From assembly GCA_003520555.1 (NCBI GenBank), contig DOUO01000138.1, positions 1 to 7,577 of the forward strand: 7,577 nt of DNA, in the 5' to 3' direction. A model generated the notes under the pieces. It made no database searches. It saw only the letters and a program-made list of their open reading frames with translations, and was not told the DNA's origin. The position numbers and the translations under genes are program-made. This DNA is from Oscillospiraceae bacterium. GTDB taxonomy: Bacteria; Bacillota; Clostridia; Oscillospirales; Acutalibacteraceae. Numbering within the stretch: the first letter of the stretch is position 1; each line of letters starts with the position of its first letter. Shown here one piece after another: positions 1-5,269 of the stretch.

Positions 1-25
1 TTTTTTCCGTTGCAGGGTGTTTTTG

Positions 26-469
26 TCAGTTATTATCTTTTATTTTGCCAAGCAGGGCATAAAGCAGCGTATAAAGCGCCGCGCCTTCCTCCGGGCTCAA
101 AAGGTTCATACATCCTATTTTGACAGGAATATCCTCGACTCTGTTCTTAAGCTCTTTGCCTTTTTCGGTCAGCTTTGCTATCAAAACTCGTTCGTCGCTT
201 TCACTGCGGAAACGGCTGAGCAAGCCTTTTTGCTCAAGGCTTTTAAGCACAGGCGTGAGCGTGCCGGAGTCCAGGTACAGCTTGGCGCCCAGCTCTTTGA
301 CGCTGCACCGGTTTTCTTCCCACAGCACCATCATTGTAATGTACTGTGTGTATGTCAGGTTGTGTTCGTCAAGGTACGGACGGTAAAGCTTTACAAGTTC
401 GCGTGAAGCCGCGTAAAGCGGAAAGCAAAGCTGATTTTCAAGCTTCAGCGGTTCAAAATTATTCTCCAT
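26..469 (-). CDS. ohrR: Organic hydroperoxide-sensing MarR-family repressor OhrR
   Basis: A 147-residue winged-helix transcription repressor that senses organic peroxides by oxidation of a reactive cysteine and then leaves its operator. The N-terminus closely matches Bacillus subtilis OhrR as I remember it (LENQLCF). Cys15 is the sensing cysteine, and Tyr29 and Tyr40 stand where the family's two tyrosines contact it. The recognition helix and wing are seen in LYLDSGTLTPVLKSLEQKGL (about 64-83) and the following DER (92-94). Cys55 and Cys120 are also present. Cys120 lies 105 residues after Cys15, the same distance as between the two redox cysteines of Xanthomonas OhrR, so a disulfide-forming two-cysteine mechanism is possible. 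It is the last gene of a gpx-TSCPD-ohrR operon, starting 4 bases after the preceding stop with a modest CAGG ribosome site, and is probably autoregulated through the boxes at 1253-1282. The family call is firm; the two-cysteine mechanism is inference. Confidence 0.93.
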   Translation of the reverse strand: MENNFEPLKLENQLCFPLYAASRELVKLYRPYLDEHNLTYTQYITMMVLWEENRCSVKELGAKLYLDSGTLTPVLKSLEQKGLLSRFRSESDERVLIAKLTEKGKELKNRVEDIPVKIGCMNLLSPEEGAALYTLLYALLGKIKDNN

Positions 470-473
470 AGCT

Positions 474-734
474 TTAACCTGCCTGTTCGCTGTTGTAAGC
501 TTCCCTTACCGCCAACGCAAGCTGATCGGCGCATGAGGTCGGACGTCTGCCGCAGGTATTTCCGCGCAGCTTTTCTTCTATCTGTTCCACTGTCCAGCCG
601 TCAACAAGCTTGGAAATAGCCTTCAGATTTCCGTTGCAGCCGCCTGTGAATTCAATATTTTTTACAACGTTGCCTTCAAGGTCAAAATCAATTTCCATTG
701 CGCAAACGCTTCTTGTGCGGTAAGAATATCTCAT
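474..734 (-). CDS. TSCPD domain-containing small protein (TIGR03905 type)
   Basis: An 86-residue protein of the small stand-alone TSCPD family, named after the motif near its C-terminus (here TSCADQLA, residues 66-73). Four cysteines are present: Cys11, Cys33 (in TGGCNGN), Cys61 and Cys68. They are spaced as expected for a metal or redox site, but the biochemical role of the stand-alone family is not established. A related domain ends many B12-dependent ribonucleotide reductases. The ATG directly abuts the gpx stop codon with no gap, and a good AAGGAG ribosome site lies inside the end of gpx, so the two are translated as one unit. Position between a thiol peroxidase and a peroxide-sensing repressor suggests a part in thiol or metal redox homeostasis; that is inference from context only. 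The family call is secure. Confidence 0.88.
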   Translation of the reverse strand: MRYSYRTRSVCAMEIDFDLEGNVVKNIEFTGGCNGNLKAISKLVDGWTVEQIEEKLRGNTCGRRPTSCADQLALAVREAYNSEQAG

Positions 735-1208
735 TTATAACAGCTCCTTAATTTTCGCGTCGATTTTTTCGGGCGTTACCGTGGGGGCAAAGCGGTCTGT
801 AACATTGCCGTCGCGGTCAATTAAAAATTTTGTGAAGTTCCATTTGATTTTGTTTCCCATTATGCCGCCCTTTTGGCTTTTAAGGTAAGTGTAAAGCGGA
901 GCTTCATTTTCACCGTTAACCTCAATTTTGGCGAACTGTTTAAAGGTTGTGTGATACCTGAGCTGACAAAAGCTTACAATTTCGTCCTCTGTGCCGGGCG
1001 CCTGGTTTCCGAATTGGTTGCACGGGAAGTCCAAAATTTCAAAGCCCTGCTCGTTATACTTGTCATAAAGCTTTTGCAAGCCCTCATACTGCGGGGTAAA
1101 GCCGCAGCCTGTGGCGGTGTTTACAATAAGCAGCACCTTGCCCTTGTAATCGGAAAGGTCAACTTCGTTGCGTTTTGCGTCCTTCATTTTAAAATCATAT
1201 ACTGTCAT
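735..1208 (-). CDS. gpx: Glutathione peroxidase family thiol peroxidase, cysteine type
   Basis: A 157-residue cytoplasmic peroxidase that reduces hydrogen peroxide and organic or lipid hydroperoxides. The thioredoxin fold is complete and of normal length for bacterial Gpx. The peroxidatic cysteine is Cys35 (NTATGCGFTPQY), with no selenocysteine. The catalytic tetrad is completed by Gln69 (GNQAPG), Trp123 and Asn124 (KWNFTKFL). Cys63 sits in the conserved FPCNQFG motif. Cys81 (SFCQLRY) is at the place of the resolving cysteine of thioredoxin-dependent members such as yeast Gpx3, so the natural reductant is probably thioredoxin rather than glutathione, which Clostridia usually lack. The start is supported by a GGGAGG ribosome site (complement of 1216-1221), 7 bases upstream. 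It is the first gene of the operon and follows a putative OhrR-controlled promoter. Function is firm; reductant choice is inferred from family knowledge. Confidence 0.95.
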   Translation of the reverse strand: MTVYDFKMKDAKRNEVDLSDYKGKVLLIVNTATGCGFTPQYEGLQKLYDKYNEQGFEILDFPCNQFGNQAPGTEDEIVSFCQLRYHTTFKQFAKIEVNGENEAPLYTYLKSQKGGIMGNKIKWNFTKFLIDRDGNVTDRFAPTVTPEKIDAKIKELL

Positions 1209-1236
1209 GATAATTCCTCCCGAGTTTATATTTTTT

Positions 1237-1242
1237 ATTATA
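1237..1242 (-). promoter_or_regulatory. -10 element of the gpx-TSCPD-ohrR operon
   Basis: The complement of these bases reads TATAAT, a perfect sigma-A -10 element, about 29 bases upstream of the gpx ATG. No good -35 hexamer lies at normal distance (17 bases upstream reads TAATTA), and that region is occupied by the OhrR-box-like repeats. A weak -35 overlapped by an operator fits a repressible promoter. The promoter is inferred from sequence only. Confidence 0.55.
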
Positions 1243-1252
1243 TTCGATTGAG

Positions 1253-1282
1253 CACAATTTAATTATATTCAATTAAATTCAT
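1253..1282. promoter_or_regulatory. Tandem OhrR-box-like operator
   Basis: Two adjacent 15-base elements, CACAATTTAATTATA (1253-1267) and TTCAATTAAATTCAT (1268-1282), match the Bacillus subtilis OhrR box TACAATTAAATTGTA (as I recall it) at 12 and 11 of 15 positions. Together they contain a perfect 9-base inverted repeat (AATTTAATT at 1256-1264, AATTAAATT at 1271-1279) around a 6-base spacer. They cover the expected -35 area of the gpx operon, whose last gene encodes OhrR, so repression and autoregulation are the likely role. The region is very AT-rich, so some of the similarity could be chance. Confidence 0.55.
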
Positions 1283-1283
1283 T

Positions 1284-1312
1284 TTGTCAAGCATTTTTAG
1301 TATTTATATTTT
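1284..1312 (+). promoter_or_regulatory. Possible promoter of the dockerin protein gene
   Basis: TTGTCA at 1284-1289 and TATTTT at 1307-1312 are 17 bases apart and could form a sigma-A promoter for the rightward gene, leaving a leader of roughly 75 bases. The -10 is poor and the stretch is AT-rich. If real, it starts immediately beside the OhrR-like boxes and is divergent from the gpx promoter. Low confidence. Confidence 0.25.
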
Positions 1313-1396
1313 TAAAAAAATTTAAGCATTCTTTAAGGTTAAGGCTTTATTATATGACCATAATGAAAAAATATTCTAATTGAGGAGTTGAAAATC

Positions 1397-3703
1397 ATGA
1401 AAAAACTACGTAAATACACCGCAGCGGCACTGTCCGCGTTATTGCTCGTCTCGGCAGTTCCGTTTGCCGCTTCGGCAGCCGAAGCTTCTTCAGACGGTAT
1501 TATCAGAGGTGATGTTAACGGCGACGGCGTAGTCAATATAAGCGACGCGACTGCTGTGCAGCGTTATCTTTCAAGCTTTATTACGCTTAATGACGAACGC
1601 GTTAAGGCGGCCGATGTTAACAACGACGGTGAGGTAAACATCAAGGACGCGACGGAAATTCAAAAATATCTCGCGAATTACAGCAACACCTATAAAATCG
1701 GTGAAGCGATTGAAGCGGAGTCCGGCTCAACCGACCCTTCGGAAGCGACGCAAGCCACAGAAGCTACCGTGCCTACGCAGGCAACAACCCCTGCCGCTGA
1801 GGTCACAGGCGATGAGTGGAAGGAAAATACCGGCAAAATTGTGCTTAGCAACAACGCAATAACCGTAACGGGTAACGGAGCGACGGTTGACGGAAATGTG
1901 GTAACAATCACCGAAGGAGGCGACTGGGAAGTAACAGGCACCTGCGACAACGGCATGATTTACATAAACACCGGGGAAGAAAAGGACGTTAACGACAAGG
2001 TTAAATTAAGACTTAACGGCATGAGCCTGACAAATCAAAACGGTCCCGCGATATACTTTGACCGCTGCAAAAAGGCGTTTATCACCATTGAGGACGGCAC
2101 AACGAACACCGTGTCCGACAGCAGTACCTATGATACTGCTTACGCCGACGCAAAGGGAGCGATTCACAGCGACGACACCCTTGAAATAAAAGGCAAGGGC
2201 ACTCTTGACGTAAACGGAAATTACAAGCACGGCATAAATTCAAGCGACGATATTCTTATTGAAAACGGCGTCATAAACGTTACTGCCGTAAAGGACGCGC
2301 TTCACGCTAATGACGACATCACCCTCAGCGGCAAGAATATTAAGCTTACAACAAACGCTCAGGGCGACGGCATTGAAAGCGAAGGAACAATAAATATTGA
2401 TAAGGCTTCGCTTAACCTTACAGGCTCGGGAAAGGGCATTAACGCGGCTCTTGATATCGCGCTCACAAGCGGCACTTATGAAATAAACACCACCGACGAT
2501 TGCGTTAACGGAAATGCGGCTGTTAATATATCCGGCGGCTCGTACAACCTTACCTCCGGCGACGACGCGGTTACGGGAGCAACGGTTGATATCGCGGCAG
2601 GCACCTTTGAAATTGAGTGCGCGGGCAAGGGTATTAACGGAGACGGAGACATAACTCTGACCGACGGCACATATACCGTTAATTCTACGGCAGACGACTG
2701 CATTAACGGCAATTCTGTTGTTAATATCCTCGGCGGAACATACACCCTTACCGCGGGCGATGAAGCTGTAACAGGCGACGCGATCAATATTTCCGGCGGC
2801 GAAATCACCGCGAACGTAAGCGGAAAGGGAATTAAGGCAACCACTGATATGAACATAACGGGAGGCTCCTTTACCGTAACTTCAACCGACGACAGTATTC
2901 ACTCAAACGGTAACATTACGATTGACGGCGGCACATTTAAGCTCACATCAAATGACGACGGAATTCACGCGGATACAACTGTTACAATCAAAAGCGGCAC
3001 AATCGACATACTTAAGAGCTACGAAGGCGTTGAGGGCAATTATGTGGTAATTGACGGCGGTACAATTTCCGTAGTCGCAAGCGACGACGGCGTTAACGCC
3101 GCGGGCGGCAACGACCAAAGCTCAATGGGCGGACGTCCGGGACAAAATCAGTTCCGTCCCGGCAGCAGCACCTCAAACAGCAGCATCACCGTAAACGGAG
3201 GTTATCTGTACGTTACGGCTTCCGGCGACGGAGTTGACTCAAACGGCGCGCTCAGTTTCAACGGCGGAACGGTTATTGTTCAGGGCCCGACAACGGGCGG
3301 CAACTTCGCTATTGACGCGGACGGCACCATCGGTTTCAACGGCGGCACGGTTCTTGCGCTGGCTTCATCAAACGCTATGTGGGAGGACGTAAACGGAAAA
3401 TCAGGCAACGCCGTACTCAACAAATCAATCGGCAGCGTAAGCAGCGGCTCAACAATCGCCGTTACCGACTCAAGCGGCAACGTACTTTCCGTTATCAAGC
3501 CCCGAATTTCCGGAAACCTCGGTATTCTTTACTACACCGACAGAACAAGCTTGCTTACAAGCTGCAAAGCCGTTACCGGCGCGAGCTACAGCGGAACTCT
3601 TGACAGCTTCGGCTACAGCGAAAGCGGTACAATAAGCGGCGGCACAGGCAAAACCCTGTCAAAGGGAAGCAGCTCGGGCGGAGGCCCCGGCGGACGCTGG
3701 TAA
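1397..3703 (+). CDS. Secreted dockerin protein with Cthe_2159-type carbohydrate-binding beta-helix
   Basis: A 768-residue secreted protein. Residues 1-27 form a signal peptide (MKKLRK, a hydrophobic run, AASA cleavage site). Residues about 36-95 are a dockerin with two calcium-binding loops, DVNGDGVVNISD (39-50) and DVNNDGEVNIKD (73-84), each followed by a helix with YL. A Thr/Pro/Ala linker with TEAT-like repeats spans about 105-135. From about 140 to 700 there is a right-handed parallel beta-helix built from coils of about 22 residues of the type INISGGTYTLTSGDDAVTG, matching the Cthe_2159 (formerly DUF4353) family, known to bind polysaccharides including pectic material. A Gly/Pro/Gln-rich insert lies near 568-595, and the C-terminus is GGGPGGRW. 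No glycosidase motif or LPXTG is visible. The ATG at 1397 is preferred over TTG at 1388 because GAGGAG (1382-1387) is 9 bases before it and abuts the TTG. It probably docks on a surface cohesin and binds plant cell wall; a pectate-lyase-like activity cannot be excluded. Confidence 0.9.
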   Translation: MKKLRKYTAAALSALLLVSAVPFAASAAEASSDGIIRGDVNGDGVVNISDATAVQRYLSSFITLNDERVKAADVNNDGEVNIKDATEIQKYLANYSNTYKIGEAIEAESGSTDPSEATQATEATVPTQATTPAAEVTGDEWKENTGKIVLSNNAITVTGNGATVDGNVVTITEGGDWEVTGTCDNGMIYINTGEEKDVNDKVKLRLNGMSLTNQNGPAIYFDRCKKAFITIEDGTTNTVSDSSTYDTAYADAKGAIHSDDTLEIKGKGTLDVNGNYKHGINSSDDILIENGVINVTAVKDALHANDDITLSGKNIKLTTNAQGDGIESEGTINIDKASLNLTGSGKGINAALDIALTSGTYEINTTDDCVNGNAAVNISGGSYNLTSGDDAVTGATVDIAAGTFEIECAGKGINGDGDITLTDGTYTVNSTADDCINGNSVVNILGGTYTLTAGDEAVTGDAINISGGEITANVSGKGIKATTDMNITGGSFTVTSTDDSIHSNGNITIDGGTFKLTSNDDGIHADTTVTIKSGTIDILKSYEGVEGNYVVIDGGTISVVASDDGVNAAGGNDQSSMGGRPGQNQFRPGSSTSNSSITVNGGYLYVTASGDGVDSNGALSFNGGTVIVQGPTTGGNFAIDADGTIGFNGGTVLALASSNAMWEDVNGKSGNAVLNKSIGSVSSGSTIAVTDSSGNVLSVIKPRISGNLGILYYTDRTSLLTSCKAVTGASYSGTLDSFGYSESGTISGGTGKTLSKGSSSGGGPGGRW
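2471..2863 (+). repeat. Duplicated three-coil beta-helix module
   Basis: Within the dockerin protein, residues 359-423 and 424-489 are two copies of a module of 65-66 residues. Each runs in the same order: GTY with a DDC(V/I)NGN turn, then GG(S/T)Y with a GD(D/E)AVTG turn, then a strand ending in GKGI. The two DNA copies (2471-2665 and 2666-2863) have diverged in codons. This looks like an internal duplication of three helix coils. The coils before and after (around 2410-2470 and 2864-3100) are related but single. Confidence 0.7.
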
Positions 3704-3771
3704 AATCGGGCAAATAATAGCTATCCACGGGTTTGTATGGAATAAATCCGATTTGGGTATATAGGGTTAGG

Positions 3772-3803
3772 AAAGCGGAGATTGTCATACGGTCTCCGCT
3801 TTT
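3772..3803 (+). terminator. Intrinsic terminator after the dockerin protein gene
   Basis: AAAGCGGAGA (3772-3781) pairs perfectly with TCTCCGCTTT (3793-3802) around an 11-base loop, and the arm ends in four T residues. It lies about 70 bases after the stop codon and just before the sortase promoter, so it separates the two transcription units. The T tract is short, so termination may be partial. Confidence 0.7.
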
Positions 3804-3819
3804 CCGCGCAAAAAAAGTA

Positions 3820-3848
3820 TTGAAAAAAAGTTCTCGTTGAATTATAAT
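3820..3848 (+). promoter_or_regulatory. Near-consensus sigma-A promoter of the sortase gene
   Basis: TTGAAA at 3820-3825 and TATAAT at 3843-3848 are separated by exactly 17 bases. Transcription would begin near 3855, giving a leader of only about 24 bases before the ATG at 3879, with GAGGA at 3866-3870 as ribosome site. The element sits directly after the preceding terminator. It also rules out an upstream TTG at 3837, which lies between the two hexamers, as the translation start. Confidence 0.8.
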
Positions 3849-3878
3849 GGTATTTATAAAACACCGAGGATTATGTAT

Positions 3879-4700
3879 ATGTGGAAAAAAATACTGGTAA
3901 TCATCGCTGTGGTTCTTCTCCTTGCCGGAATCGGTTTTTTGTTGTTTCCTACCGTTTCAAATGAAGTGGGCAAGATTAAGGCTAACAGCGCAATTGAAAA
4001 ATATGAAAACGAGGCTGCAAGCGCAGTCGCCGAGCTTGAGGACGAAAGCGGCGGCAAGCCCGTAAAAACCTTTGAAGAAGCCAAAAAACGTCATCTTGTT
4101 GACGATGAGGGTTATCCCGTAACAAAGGTTAACGGAAGTTACCGGCGCACCTCCGAAAACAGAATTGTTTTTGAACAGGAGCTTGCGCGCCTGCTCAGCG
4201 ACAGCCGAAAATACAACAAATCAATCATCAACAATCAGGGCACTGTTGACACCAACAATTTTACAAACGCGGCGCTTGACATGTCAAAATACGGTCTGGG
4301 CTATGTTTACGCCTACATGTCGGCTCCTTCAATCGGCCTCAGCCTGCCGATTTACCTGGGCGCGAACGACGAAATGATGAGCTACGGAGCGGCGCACATG
4401 AACAACACCTCTTTGCCGCTGAATGAAAAAAGTACAAACTGCGTTGTGGCAGGTCACACGGGGTACATAGGAAGAATTTTCTTTGACAACATCCGCGGGC
4501 TGAAAAAGGGCGACAGCGTAAATGTCAAAAATTTTTGGGAGACAATTCATTACAAGGTAATCGGCTTTAAAAAAGTTGAGGCGAACCGCACAACCGACAC
4601 GGTAATTCAGCCGGACAGAAAGCTTTTGACGCTTGTCACCTGTACTCCTCTCGGCAACGGCAGATACGGCAGATATATTGTTATTTGCGAATCGGAATAA
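3879..4700 (+). CDS. Sortase, class C-like transpeptidase
   Basis: A 273-residue membrane-anchored cysteine transpeptidase that joins surface proteins or pilins to an acceptor amine. A single N-terminal membrane segment (about 4-23) follows MWKK. A charged helical stretch to about residue 75 leads to the catalytic beta-barrel. His193 (VAGHTGY), Cys255 (TLVTCTP) and Arg265 (RYGRYIV; Arg262 is the alternative) form the active site. SLPIYLGA, SLPLNEKST and the LKKGD turn are typical of class C, the pilin-polymerising type. Unlike most class C members it has no C-terminal membrane segment, and I see no DP-aromatic lid motif before the barrel. The ATG at 3879 is chosen because GAGGA lies 8 bases upstream; an ATG at 3873 is only 2 bases from it. 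It is monocistronic, with its own promoter and terminator. No substrate with a cell-wall sorting signal is visible in the window. The sortase call is secure; class is less so. Confidence 0.92.
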   Translation: MWKKILVIIAVVLLLAGIGFLLFPTVSNEVGKIKANSAIEKYENEAASAVAELEDESGGKPVKTFEEAKKRHLVDDEGYPVTKVNGSYRRTSENRIVFEQELARLLSDSRKYNKSIINNQGTVDTNNFTNAALDMSKYGLGYVYAYMSAPSIGLSLPIYLGANDEMMSYGAAHMNNTSLPLNEKSTNCVVAGHTGYIGRIFFDNIRGLKKGDSVNVKNFWETIHYKVIGFKKVEANRTTDTVIQPDRKLLTLVTCTPLGNGRYGRYIVICESE

Positions 4701-4710
4701 AATGTGCTTG

Positions 4711-4736
4711 AACCGTCCGTTTTTACGGGCGGTTTT
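4711..4736 (+). terminator. Intrinsic terminator after the sortase gene
   Basis: AACCGTCCGT (4711-4720) pairs with ACGGGCGGTT (4725-4734), with one G-T wobble, around a TTTT loop, and ends in TTTT. It begins 10 bases after the sortase stop codon and separates it from the coat-type genes. Confidence 0.85.
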
Positions 4737-4792
4737 GTATATTGCGGAAAAACCGGTCAATAATAACAACACCAAACTCAGGAGGTATTGTT

Positions 4793-4966
4793 ATGACTGA
4801 CAAAGAATTGCTTTATGTACAGGACGCGCTGGGACACGAGCAGTATTTTCAAACAAACTGCCGCGAAACAGCTTCAAAGCTTTGCGACGGTGAACTTAAA
4901 AGCTTTGCCGCGCAGCTTGAACAGCAGCACAAAAATGTGTTTGAAAACCTTTATAATTTGCTTTGA
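4793..4966 (+). CDS. Small CotF-like helical protein
   Basis: A 57-residue, probably all-helical protein. It begins MTDKELLYVQDALGHEQYF and continues through two amphipathic helices with Cys23 and Cys31. It resembles short relatives of the CotF spore coat family, which form a ferritin-like helical bundle, but it holds only about one helical hairpin. The start is set by a perfect AGGAGG (4780-4785), 7 bases before the ATG; the reading frame is open further upstream but without a ribosome site. The next gene begins 11 bases after this stop and encodes a fuller CotF-type protein, so the two are probably translated together and may pair. A role in the spore coat is inferred from similarity and neighbour. 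I see no convincing sporulation sigma promoter in the 56 bases before it. Confidence 0.72.
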   Translation: MTDKELLYVQDALGHEQYFQTNCRETASKLCDGELKSFAAQLEQQHKNVFENLYNLL

Positions 4967-4977
4967 GAGGTGTAATT

Positions 4978-5229
4978 ATGGACGACAGAAGCTTAATGGA
5001 AAACATGCTCATGCTTGAAAAAGGCGCGTGCGATTTGTTTATGCACGGCAGTATCGAAGCGTCCTCGCAGGATGTGAAACAGGCGTTTAATTCCTCGCTC
5101 ACTCAGGCGCTTGACATGCAAAGTCAAATCTATTCAAAAATGCAGGCTAAGGGCTGGTACCCGTCGCAAGAGGTTGAGCAGACAAAAATTAACGAGGTAA
5201 AAATGAAGTTCTCACAGCCTCAGTGTTAA
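4978..5229 (+). CDS. CotF-type spore coat protein
   Basis: An 83-residue protein of the Coat F family. Its hallmark features are an N-terminal helix with LEKGACDLFMHGSIEASS (13-30), a second helix with LTQALDMQSQIYSKM (41-55) and the closing KGWYPSQE (58-65) shared by small clostridial coat proteins. The predicted fold is a short helical bundle. Cys18 and the last residue, Cys83, could crosslink in the coat. The ATG at 4978 follows AGAGGTG (4966-4972), which overlaps the stop of the preceding gene, indicating coupled translation. Expected to be made in the mother cell during sporulation and placed in the outer spore layers; this rests on family membership, not on a visible promoter. A strong bidirectional terminator follows 11 bases after its stop. 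Confidence 0.85.
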   Translation: MDDRSLMENMLMLEKGACDLFMHGSIEASSQDVKQAFNSSLTQALDMQSQIYSKMQAKGWYPSQEVEQTKINEVKMKFSQPQC

Positions 5230-5240
5230 TGGCAGAAAAC

Positions 5241-5269
5241 AAAAAGGAGCGGTTTGCCGCTCCTTTTTT
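5241..5269. terminator. Bidirectional terminator between convergent genes
   Basis: AAAAAGGAGCGG (5241-5252) pairs perfectly with CCGCTCCTTTTT (5257-5268) around a TTTG loop. There is a T tract on the plus strand and, because the left arm starts with five A residues, also on the minus strand. It ends the coat gene pair rightward and the helicase gene leftward; the helicase stop codon (complement of 5268-5270) lies within its edge. Confidence 0.9.

Noticed and set aside
1..25. A T6 run at the left edge as terminator of the ohrR operon
   Set aside because: For the minus-strand operon this would be an A run, and no clear GC-rich stem is visible in the few bases available. It may belong to a hairpin cut by the window edge.
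1388..1396. TTG start three codons upstream of the dockerin protein ATG
   Set aside because: It directly abuts the GAGGAG ribosome site, which is too close; the ATG at 1397 has a spacing of 9 bases.
3703..3754. Inverted repeat AAATCGG / CCGATTT after the dockerin gene
   Set aside because: Only 7 pairs with a 38-base loop and no T tract; the hairpin at 3772-3803 is a better terminator.
3837..3878. Upstream TTG start extending the sortase by 14 residues
   Set aside because: The TTG lies between the -35 and -10 hexamers of a near-perfect promoter and lacks a ribosome site; GAGGA at 3866-3870 fits the ATG at 3879.
1397..4700. Dockerin protein as substrate of the adjacent sortase
   Set aside because: The protein ends in GGGPGGRW with no LPXTG-like motif, hydrophobic stretch or basic tail, and the two genes are separate transcription units.
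4329..4775. 148-codon open frame on the minus strand over the sortase end
   Set aside because: It overlaps the conserved sortase catalytic region and crosses the terminator; no ribosome site or recognisable family. The same applies to other opposite-strand frames over the helicase and the beta-helix.
4741..4792. Sporulation sigma factor promoter before the coat pair
   Set aside because: I looked for sigma-E, sigma-K and sigma-G patterns; TTGCGG and AATAAT are present but only 11 bases apart and match none of these convincingly.
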